Positions 14,512-21,651 of a stretch of 36,056 nt of DNA are shown here, piece after piece. The DNA comes from DATDOO01 sp035293245 (GTDB taxonomy: Bacteria > Pseudomonadota > Gammaproteobacteria > Methylococcales > Methylococcaceae). Where the stretch lies: positions 1 through 36,056 of the forward strand of contig DATDOO010000049.1 in the NCBI GenBank assembly GCA_035293245.1, in the 5' to 3' direction. Under the pieces are notes generated by a model. The model was not told where the DNA came from, did not search any database, and saw nothing but the letters and a program-made list of their open reading frames with translations. The number at the start of each line of letters is the position of its first letter. The stretch's first letter is position 1. The position numbers and the translations under genes are program-made.

Positions 14512-16755
14512 ATGCTCGCTCACGTTCTCCTCCAATCCATCTTGAATACCCTGGAAAACGGCGTCTGCATCGTTGCGCCGGACGGCCGGCTGCGGGCGCT
14601 CAATGACTCTGCCGCACGCCTGCTCGGCTTCGAGATCGGCGAATTGGCCGGGATGACGGTGAGCGAGGCGTTCGCACCCACACCGGAGCGGGTCGCCGTT
14701 TCCCTCGGGGAATTCCTGGCTTCCGGCAAGATACGCCAAGAGGAAATCTGCGAGTTCCGGCGCAGGAACCGCACGCCTGTTGCGGTTTCCTGCACGCTGG
14801 ATCGCATCCGCCTGGATGAGGAAGAGGACGGCATCCTGCTCCGTTTCAGTCCGGCGTCGGACGCGCTCTCCTGCGACGTCGCCCTGCACGAAAGCGAGAT
14901 CAAGCTCAGGGCGATTCTCGATACCATCGTGGACGGCGTGGTCGCCGCGGATTCGAAGGGCACCATCCAGTTGTTCAATCCCGCGGCGGAAAAGCTGTTC
15001 GGCTACTCGCGCGACGAAGTCACCGGCCGCAACCTGAACATGCTCATGCCCTCGCCGGACCACGAAGCCCACGACGGTTATCTCGCCAATTACCTGCGCA
15101 CCGGCGTAAAAAAAATCATCGGCATCGGCCGCGAAGTGACCGGAAAACGCAAGGACGGCAGCCGCTTTCCCCTTTACCTGTCGGTCGGCGAAGCGCTGCT
15201 CGGCAGGGAGCGCATATTCGTCGGGGTGCTGCACGACCTGACCGCCCAGAAGCAGGAAAAGAAAGCGTTGCAGGAAAGCGAGGAACGTTTCCGCCAAGTC
15301 GCCGAAATGACCGGCGAATGGCTGTGGGAGCAAGACCCGGCGGGACGTTACATCTACAGCAGCGGTGCGGTGCGCGAAGTGCTGGGTTACCAACCGGAGG
15401 AAATCCTCGGCATGACCTATCTCGACCTGCTGACCATCCAGGATCGCGAGCGTTGGAGCCATTTGTCCTCCACGGACAGCCACCACCGCTTCACCCGCTT
15501 GTCGAACCGCTATCTGCATCGCGACGGCCACGAGGTGTTCACCGAATCCACCGGCGAACCGATCTTCGACGCCGCCGGCAGGCTGGTGAAGTGGCGCGGC
15601 GTCGACCACAACGTCACCCACCGCAAGCTCTACGAGGATGCCTTGCGGCTGCGCGACCGGGCCATCGAGGCGGCCAGCGTCGGCATCGTCATCGCCGACG
15701 CCCGCGACCCGGCCCAGCCCAACATCTACATCAATCCGGCGCTGAGCCGCATCACCGGTTATTCGCGGGAGGAACTGCTCGGCAGCAACCTGCGAATCCT
15801 GCAAGGGCTCGACACCGACCCCGCCGCGGTGCGGGAAATCGTCGACGCCATGCGGACGGGACAGGGTTGCGAAGTGGTGCTGAAAAACTACCGCAAGGAC
15901 GGCACCCCGTTCTGGAATGAGTTGCGCATCTCCCCGGTGCGGGACGACGGCGGCGCCTTGACCCACTTCATCGGCGTGCAGACCGACGTGACGGAACTCC
16001 GGCGCGCCTCGGAGGAGCGCCACGAACTGGAGATCGCCAAACAGATCCAGCTGTCGCTGCTGCCCAAACGCCCCCTGGCGGTGGAAGGCGCGAAAGTCGC
16101 CGGACTATGCCTTCCAGCAACGCACATCGGCGGCGACTATTTCGACTACTTTTACACCGGCCGGTCGCTGGACGTGGTTATCGCCGACGTGTCCGGCCAC
16201 AGTGTCGGCGCGGCCTTGATCATGGCCGAAGTGCGCAGCGCCCTGAAGGCGGAAACCCGCCTCACCTCCACGGGGAACAACAACGGCCCGGCGAAAGTCC
16301 TGTCGCTGCTGAACGAGGTGCTGTACGAAGACCTGAGCGGCTCGGACCTGTTCATCAGCATGTTCTATCTGCGCCTGGACCTCGCCACCCGCCGGCTGTC
16401 CTACGCCAACGCCGGCCACAATTGCCCTTTGCTGTCCCGCGCCAGCGCCGCCGTCTGCGAACCCCTGGACGCGGATGGGCTGATCCTGGGCGTGAGAAAG
16501 ATCGTGTTCTTCGAGGAAAAAAGCCTGCAAATCGAAGCGGGCGACCGGCTGCTGCTGTATACCGACGGCGTGACGGAAGCGCTGAACGAGCAGGGCGAGT
16601 TTTTCGACGTGCCCCGCCTGTGCGACTTGTTCGCCACGCATCGGGACACGCGTCCGGAAATCGTCATCGGCCAGTTGATCGAGGCCCTGCACGCCTTTCG
16701 CGGGGCGGCGCCCTTGGTCGACGACGTCAGCATGGCGGTGATCGGCATGGACTAA
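14512..16755 (+). CDS. Multi-PAS sensor with SpoIIE/PP2C phosphatase domain
   Basis: This protein of about 747 residues contains four PAS domains and a SpoIIE-type serine phosphatase. PAS1 is at about 5-110. PAS2 (135-255) matches the FixL haem PAS: His187 in AHDGYL and Arg207 in IIGIGREVTG are 20 residues apart, exactly as FixL His200 and Arg220. PAS3 is at about 265-375. PAS4 (380-500) is LOV-like, with flavin-contact residues Asn459, Asn469 and Gln490, but GSNLRILQG has Leu427 where the photoactive Cys belongs. A linker leads to the phosphatase (525-747): GGDYFDY with Asp542, DVSGHSVGAA, YTDGVTEA. It is likely cytoplasmic; no membrane helix is seen. It probably dephosphorylates the STAS protein encoded next. 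The ATG at 14512 is chosen because PAS1 starts at once; upstream in-frame starts exist. Confidence 0.9.
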   Translation: MLAHVLLQSILNTLENGVCIVAPDGRLRALNDSAARLLGFEIGELAGMTVSEAFAPTPERVAVSLGEFLASGKIRQEEICEFRRRNRTPVAVSCTLDRIRLDEEEDGILLRFSPASDALSCDVALHESEIKLRAILDTIVDGVVAADSKGTIQLFNPAAEKLFGYSRDEVTGRNLNMLMPSPDHEAHDGYLANYLRTGVKKIIGIGREVTGKRKDGSRFPLYLSVGEALLGRERIFVGVLHDLTAQKQEKKALQESEERFRQVAEMTGEWLWEQDPAGRYIYSSGAVREVLGYQPEEILGMTYLDLLTIQDRERWSHLSSTDSHHRFTRLSNRYLHRDGHEVFTESTGEPIFDAAGRLVKWRGVDHNVTHRKLYEDALRLRDRAIEAASVGIVIADARDPAQPNIYINPALSRITGYSREELLGSNLRILQGLDTDPAAVREIVDAMRTGQGCEVVLKNYRKDGTPFWNELRISPVRDDGGALTHFIGVQTDVTELRRASEERHELEIAKQIQLSLLPKRPLAVEGAKVAGLCLPATHIGGDYFDYFYTGRSLDVVIADVSGHSVGAALIMAEVRSALKAETRLTSTGNNNGPAKVLSLLNEVLYEDLSGSDLFISMFYLRLDLATRRLSYANAGHNCPLLSRASAAVCEPLDADGLILGVRKIVFFEEKSLQIEAGDRLLLYTDGVTEALNEQGEFFDVPRLCDLFATHRDTRPEIVIGQLIEALHAFRGAAPLVDDVSMAVIGMD

Positions 16756-16888
16756 ACGGCGGCGGCAGGGCGGCTTTCCCATGCGCGGAGCGAAAACCTT
16801 AAAGAAACCCTTTTCCACGGAAGCATGCGGCCTCAATATACGGTCCAATACATAAAAATACCCCATACATTCGAGGCACGATTCGGCC

Positions 16889-17257
16889 ATGAACATCGCG
16901 GCGGAGAAACGGAACGGCAAAACCCTGTTGAGCCTGAAGGAAGAGCGGCTGGACGCCCACAATTCCGGCGAACTGAAGGACTACCTGCAACGGCTGCTGG
17001 AAAGCGGTTCCAATGCGGTCGTCATCGACTTGTCGGACGTGCGCTTCATCGACAGCTCGGGTCTCGGCGCGCTGCTTTCCGGTTACAAGAACGCCACGCT
17101 GCGCCAGGGCAGCCTGGTGCTGGCCGGCCTTCAATCCCGCGTGCAATCCATGTTCGAACTGACCCGCCTGCACCGGGTCTTCGACATTTATCCCAACCTG
17201 CAAGAAGCGCTGGACCACACCGAAGGGGAGGATTCCCATGTGCCAAACCGACATTGA
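16889..17257 (+). CDS. STAS-domain anti-sigma factor antagonist
   Basis: This 122-residue single-domain STAS protein resembles SpoIIAA/RsbV. VVIDLSDVRFIDSSGLGALL contains the conserved phosphorylation site: Ser56 or Ser57 follows Asp55 before GLG. In partner switching the unphosphorylated form binds the cognate anti-sigma or switch kinase; the kinase phosphorylates it and a SpoIIE phosphatase resets it. Both kinase (next gene, overlapping by 20 bases) and phosphatase (previous gene) are encoded here, so the module is complete except for the final target. A 133-base AT-richer spacer upstream could carry a promoter, but no confident -35/-10 pair was found. Confidence 0.92.
   Translation: MNIAAEKRNGKTLLSLKEERLDAHNSGELKDYLQRLLESGSNAVVIDLSDVRFIDSSGLGALLSGYKNATLRQGSLVLAGLQSRVQSMFELTRLHRVFDIYPNLQEALDHTEGEDSHVPNRH
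17225..17231 (+). promoter_or_regulatory. Intragenic ribosome binding site for the RsbW-like kinase
   Basis: GGGGAGG lies within the last codons of the STAS gene and six bases before the kinase ATG at 17238; it decides that start and implies coupled translation of antagonist and kinase. Confidence 0.75.
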
Positions 17258-17675
17258 CCTGCAAATCGCCGTTCCGCCCCACACCCGCTATCTGAGCCTG
17301 GTCGGCAACATCGCGGAACTGCTGGTGCATGAAATCAAGGAATACGCCGGCGACCGCGACCTGCTGGGCTATCACCTGAACCTGGTGCTGACCGAAGCCA
17401 TGGCCAACGTGATCCAGCACGCGGCGGCGGACGACAGGCGCGATACCTTGCGGGTGCACATCCACATCGAAGGCGATCAGTTGTGCATCAAGGTCTACGA
17501 CAAGGGCTCCGGCTTTGAACTGAACGAGGTGCAGTCGCCCGACTTCGACACCCTCGACGAAGGCGGCCGCGGCATCTTCGTGATCCGCAAGCTGATGGAT
17601 TCGGTGGCTTATCGCAAATGCGCCGGCGGCAACGTCCTGGAGATGCACCGGAAGCTCACCGAGCCCGCGCGCTGA
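17238..17675 (+). CDS. RsbW/SpoIIAB-like serine kinase (HATPase)
   Basis: This 145-residue protein is a single GHKL ATP-binding domain of the anti-sigma/switch kinase type. The N box is LTEAMANVIQHA, the G1 box is VYDKGSGFEL, and the G2 region is GGRGIFVIRKLMD. It should phosphorylate the STAS protein encoded just upstream and release or capture a downstream target. No sigma factor gene lies close by, so the output could be a sigma factor elsewhere, an enzyme or another regulator. GGGGAGG at 17225-17231 lies inside the end of the STAS gene, six bases before the ATG, giving tight coupling. Confidence 0.92.
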   Translation: MCQTDIDLQIAVPPHTRYLSLVGNIAELLVHEIKEYAGDRDLLGYHLNLVLTEAMANVIQHAAADDRRDTLRVHIHIEGDQLCIKVYDKGSGFELNEVQSPDFDTLDEGGRGIFVIRKLMDSVAYRKCAGGNVLEMHRKLTEPAR

Positions 17676-17701
17676 AACGCCCCACCGGACACGGTCATTG
17701 C

Positions 17702-20700
17702 GTGAAAACTCACGGCCGCGGTGACACCCCTTTTCTGGAACCGCACGCGGCGCAAATCGACCTGAACCACCACGCCGAACGCTGGGAAGGGTGCTTCACG
17801 GCGCTGCTGAACCGAGCGGCTGCGGCTGCCTTCCCGCCGACGCGCTACCCGGCTGTTTTCCCCGACGCCTATCGGGTGCTCACCCCTCCGGCCCTGGCGC
17901 TGCGCGACGCCGTGAAACTGGAACGCGTACTGGAATCCGGCCGCGACGCTTTCGAACTCTGGAAACCGAAGCCTCCCGAAGCGCGCGGCCGCTATTTGCT
18001 GCGTTTTTACAGCCTGCGGGAGCGCTATCTCGACGAACTGCTGCCGCTGCTGGAAAAGCTCGGCCTAAGAGTCGCCGATCAGATTCGCTTCCCCCTGGAC
18101 GTGGCAGGAAAGCGGGTTTTCCTGACCAGTTTCTCGGTAGAGGCCGCCTCGCCCATGGCCGGACCGCTGACCGCCCGGAAAAAGGCGCTGCTGGATGTTT
18201 TGCACGCGCTGCTGGCGCAACGGCTCAAGAACGACGCCCTCAACGGCCTGCTGCCCACGACGGGCCTGAACTGGCGCGAGATCGACGTATTCCGCGGCTA
18301 CCGCAACTACTATTTCCAACTGGGCGCGCGCATCGCGCCGCAGCGCTTTCACCAGGCGCTGCTCAACAACCCGAAGATCGCGGAACTCCTGTACCGCTAT
18401 TTCGAAACCCGCTTCAAACCCGACCCTGCTCTGGGCAATGCGCAACGGCGCGAGGAAGAAGCGTTGCCCGATCTGCGCATGCAACTGACGGCCCTGCTGG
18501 GCGAGGTGAGCGAAGCGGGCGAGGATCGCGTCCTGCGCGACCTGTTCAACCTCATCGACGCGACCATGCGCACCAGCTACTTCCAGCGCCGCGACGGCAA
18601 GGACTATTTTTTCGCCTTCAAGATTTCCAGCCTGGGCGTGCTGAACATGCCCGCGCCCAAACCCCTGTACGAAATTTACGTGCACGCCGTGCACATGGAA
18701 GGCATCCATCTGCGCGGCGCGAAAATCGCCCGCGGGGGCATCCGCTGGTCCGACCGGCCGGACGACTTCCGCAGCGAAATTCTCGGCCTGATGCGCACCC
18801 AAATGGTGAAGAACGCGCAAATCGTCCCCCATGGCGCGAAGGGCGGATTCGTCGTCAAGGCCCTGCCGCGCGAGCGGCGGGCAGCGGAAGCCGCCGGCAA
18901 GCGGGCCTACGTCACCTTGATGCGTGGTCTGCTGGACCTGACCGACAACATCGTCGCCGGGAAAGTCGAGCGGCCATCGGGTCTGGTGATTTACGACGAC
19001 GACGACCCGTACCTGGTGGTGGCGGCCGACAAGGGCACCGCCGGCCTGTCCGACACCGCCAACGCCATCGCCCACGACTACGGCTTCTGGCTGCAGGACG
19101 CCTTCGCCAGCGGCGGTTCGCGCGGTTACAACCACAAGCAACTCGGCATCACCGCCAAGGGCGCCTTCGAATGCGTCCGCCGGCATTTTCGCGAACTGGG
19201 CAAGGACATCGAGCGGGAGACCTTCACCGTCGTCGGCATCGGCAGCATGGACGGCGACGTGTTCGGCAACGGCATGCTGTTGTCGGACCAAATCCGCCTC
19301 CGGGCTGCATTCGCCTCGCGTTACATTTTCCTCGATCCCAACCCCGATGCCGCGGCGGGCTTCGCCGAGCGGCGGCGGCTGTTCGAGCTTCCCGGCTCCA
19401 GTTGGGACGATTACGACCGCACCCTGATATCCGAGGGCGGCGGCGTGTTTCCGCGCAACGCCAAGGACATTCCCTTGTCCCGCCCGCTGCGCGAGTGGCT
19501 GGGGGTGCGCTTTGCCTCCATCGACGGCGAAGGGCTGATCCGCCTCTTGCTCGCGGCGCCGGTCGATCTTCTGTGGCTGGGCGGCATCGGCACTTACGTC
19601 AAGGCCAGCGACGAAACCAGCGACGCGGTGGGCGACCGCGCCAACGACGCGGTGCGCGTGGATGCCGGCCAACTCCGCGCCCAGGTTGTCGGCGAAGGCG
19701 CCAATCTGGGCTTCACGCAAAAGGCGCGCGTCGAATACGCCCTGGCGGGCGGCAAGATCAACACCGACGCGGTGGACAATTCCGCCGGCGTCGACCTGTC
19801 CGACCACGAGGTCAACCTGAAGATCCTGCTGGCGCTCATGCAAGGCCATGGCCCGTGGAACGCCCCGGAACAGCGCGACGCGCTGCTGGCGGAACTGACC
19901 GGGGAAATCTGCGCCGCCGTGATCGCCCACAATCGCGAGCAGAGCCTGTGCATCTCTCTGGACGAATTGCGTTGCGCCGCGGACGCCGAACCGTTCCTGG
20001 AAACCGCCGACCGGCTCGAAAGCGCCGGACTTTTGGACCGGGGTGCGGAGCGCTTTCCGGCCCGCAAGGAGGTGCTCGCCCGGCCCAAAGCCAGCCTCAC
20101 CCGCCCGGAATTGGCCGTCCTCATGATGCACGCCAAACTGGCCTTGAAACGCGCCCTGCTGGAACAGCCGGATTTTCTGCGCTCCACCGAGCTTTTCCCC
20201 TGGCTGCAAGGCTATTTTCCGGCGACCCTGGGCGACGCCTGCCGCGAGCAGCTTGCCGAACACCCGCTGGCCCGGGAAATCACCGCCACCATGCTGGTCA
20301 ACGCCGTGGTCAACCGCTGCGGCAGCGCCTTCCTCGGCGTCGCGCGCGAACCGGAACCCAAGCTTCTGGCCGAGGCAGTCGGCGCCTACCTGTTCTTCGA
20401 CGCGGTGCTGCGCGGCCCGTCCCCAACCGACGCCCCCGCAGACCGCTACGAGACGCTGTTGCACCTGGAAACGGCCCTGGCCGACGCCTGCCGCTGGGCA
20501 TTGGAGATGGACCGGCCATTCCGCCCGGAACCGGCACTCATCGCCCGTTGGCGGGGCATGTGGTCGGAGTACGCCGACCGGATGCAACCTCCCGCCTCGA
20601 AGGCGGCGGAAGAAAGCGCGACGGCGTTGCTGGAGCGCTTTGGGGATTTCGTCGTGCTCGCCGACCAGGCCGAACGCAGCGGAGCGGCAATCGCCGATGC

Positions 20701-21049
20701 GGCAGCGGCTCACGACGCCATCGACGCCCTGTTGGGCATCACCGACATGGCAAGGCGTCTGGCTCAACTGACCGCACGGGATTACTGGGGAAGGCGGCTG
20801 CACAAAGACCTGCGCGCCCGCTTCCGCCTCAACCTCGCCCGGCTGACCCGCGCCCTGATCGAAGGAAAGCCCCAAGACGCCCGCGAACTATTGAGCCGCA
20901 GCGACGGTGGGCGCCGCCTGGCCGGCTACCTGAACCTCTTGAAGGAAATCCGGCAAACCAGTCCCGCCTCGTTGGTGCCATATGCCACGCTCGGCGCCGA
21001 ACTGGAGGGGCTGGTCGATGGTTTGGCGCTCCTGCCGGAGCCGTCGTAA
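17702..21049 (+). CDS. Large NAD-dependent glutamate dehydrogenase, short form
   Basis: This protein of about 1115 residues matches the large NAD-specific glutamate dehydrogenase family, which deaminates L-glutamate to 2-oxoglutarate and ammonia for catabolism. The catalytic region is clear: RGGIRWSDRPDDFRSE, then PHGAKGGFVVK with the active-site Lys near residue 380, DNIVAGK, VVGIGSMDGDVFGNG (nucleotide-binding side) and VVGEGANLGFTQ. Bacterial members are usually about 1600 residues with a long N-terminal regulatory region; here roughly the first 450 are lacking, and the C-terminal helical part is present. The start is uncertain: GTG at 17702 is preferred because it lies just after the kinase stop, but no good ribosome site precedes it. 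The frame is open and shows no frameshift. Confidence 0.9.
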   Translation: MKTHGRGDTPFLEPHAAQIDLNHHAERWEGCFTALLNRAAAAAFPPTRYPAVFPDAYRVLTPPALALRDAVKLERVLESGRDAFELWKPKPPEARGRYLLRFYSLRERYLDELLPLLEKLGLRVADQIRFPLDVAGKRVFLTSFSVEAASPMAGPLTARKKALLDVLHALLAQRLKNDALNGLLPTTGLNWREIDVFRGYRNYYFQLGARIAPQRFHQALLNNPKIAELLYRYFETRFKPDPALGNAQRREEEALPDLRMQLTALLGEVSEAGEDRVLRDLFNLIDATMRTSYFQRRDGKDYFFAFKISSLGVLNMPAPKPLYEIYVHAVHMEGIHLRGAKIARGGIRWSDRPDDFRSEILGLMRTQMVKNAQIVPHGAKGGFVVKALPRERRAAEAAGKRAYVTLMRGLLDLTDNIVAGKVERPSGLVIYDDDDPYLVVAADKGTAGLSDTANAIAHDYGFWLQDAFASGGSRGYNHKQLGITAKGAFECVRRHFRELGKDIERETFTVVGIGSMDGDVFGNGMLLSDQIRLRAAFASRYIFLDPNPDAAAGFAERRRLFELPGSSWDDYDRTLISEGGGVFPRNAKDIPLSRPLREWLGVRFASIDGEGLIRLLLAAPVDLLWLGGIGTYVKASDETSDAVGDRANDAVRVDAGQLRAQVVGEGANLGFTQKARVEYALAGGKINTDAVDNSAGVDLSDHEVNLKILLALMQGHGPWNAPEQRDALLAELTGEICAAVIAHNREQSLCISLDELRCAADAEPFLETADRLESAGLLDRGAERFPARKEVLARPKASLTRPELAVLMMHAKLALKRALLEQPDFLRSTELFPWLQGYFPATLGDACREQLAEHPLAREITATMLVNAVVNRCGSAFLGVAREPEPKLLAEAVGAYLFFDAVLRGPSPTDAPADRYETLLHLETALADACRWALEMDRPFRPEPALIARWRGMWSEYADRMQPPASKAAEESATALLERFGDFVVLADQAERSGAAIADAAAAHDAIDALLGITDMARRLAQLTARDYWGRRLHKDLRARFRLNLARLTRALIEGKPQDARELLSRSDGGRRLAGYLNLLKEIRQTSPASLVPYATLGAELEGLVDGLALLPEPS

Positions 21050-21087
21050 GAATAAGTAAAGGCGCGTCCCCTTGGCGGAAACGCGCC
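21047..21087 (-). terminator. Hairpin terminator for the small exported protein gene
   Basis: GGCGCGT (21061-21067) pairs with ACGCGCC (21081-21087). Read on the - strand, the stem is followed by TTTACTTATTCTT, a U-rich tail, 49 bases after the stop of the - strand gene. On the + strand it is followed by A-rich sequence, so it suits the - strand, though the hairpin may also slow + strand readthrough from the dehydrogenase gene. Confidence 0.55.
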
Positions 21088-21135
21088 CAAACAAAAAAGC
21101 AAATACCCCCGCTCCATAAGCCGGGTCGCCTCCGC

Positions 21136-21459
21136 TTACTGATACTGCGGCTTAACCACTCCGGTAGGTTCACCGCATTGGGCATCTACCTGGCACGTCC
21201 ATTGGTCCTGTCCATTAACCACTTGCGAACCGCAACTGCACGTGCCAAATGAATCTGCCCGATTATTGCAATACATCTGCGCATTCATCTTGGCTTGTTG
21301 ACAAGCCTGCGCTTCGCTTGTTCCTGAGCCAGATGCCGCCTCTGCTCTAGCGAGCATCAAATTGGCGGTCTCACCGGCAAACGCAGGCGTTATTCCGGCT
21401 GTCAGGGCGCATAGAACAAAAGCCAGGAATGTGGCCTTTAAGTTGGCGTCGTATTTCAT
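21136..21459 (-). CDS. Small Cys-rich exported protein of unknown function
   Basis: This 107-residue protein has a clear signal peptide (hydrophobic LKATFLAFVLCALTAG, likely cut after AFA near residue 28). The mature part of about 79 residues has six cysteines (ACQQ, YCNN, CSCG, TCQ, QCG), so three disulfides in the periplasm are plausible. I do not recognise a family. GAGGG eight bases before the ATG is the ribosome site. The gene and the 100 bases upstream are visibly AT-richer than the flanks (some 60-base lines near 45% GC in a window that is mostly above 60%), which hints at recent arrival. It is convergent with the glutamate dehydrogenase gene. Confidence 0.75.
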   Translation of the reverse strand: MKYDANLKATFLAFVLCALTAGITPAFAGETANLMLARAEAASGSGTSEAQACQQAKMNAQMYCNNRADSFGTCSCGSQVVNGQDQWTCQVDAQCGEPTGVVKPQYQ

Positions 21460-21578
21460 GGTGAATACCCTCTTATTTTTTGATTAAGGATTGACCTACT
21501 CTCGCGGAATACACTACGGAGCAGGCAAATCAAGCATAGCAGAGCGCAGGATATGCCGACCGAAGGGAAGCGCCTCGT

Positions 21579-21610
21579 TCCTAAATCATAAAGGGGACGG
21601 ATTTATTTAA
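21579..21610. repeat. Possible REP/RAYT-associated remnant in an AT-rich spacer
   Basis: The 192-base spacer 21460-21651 has no gene. Within it, AAAGGGGACGGATTTATTT (21590-21608) resembles sequences often seen flanking REP-associated tyrosine transposases in proteobacteria. No transposase gene is present. I noted this from memory of the motif; the match is not verified. Confidence 0.25.
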
Positions 21611-21651
21611 TGCGCGGGGTCAGCCGCAACCACCCAATGCCTTCCGTTCTC

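Noticed and set aside
18065..20875. A 936-codon open frame on the - strand
   Set aside because: It lies entirely opposite the glutamate dehydrogenase gene, which has clear motifs; long antisense frames are expected in GC-rich DNA, and its translation shows no family.
17791..21252. A 1153-codon + strand frame overlapping the glutamate dehydrogenase
   Set aside because: It is a shifted-frame shadow with Arg/Pro/Gly-rich sequence and no recognisable domain.
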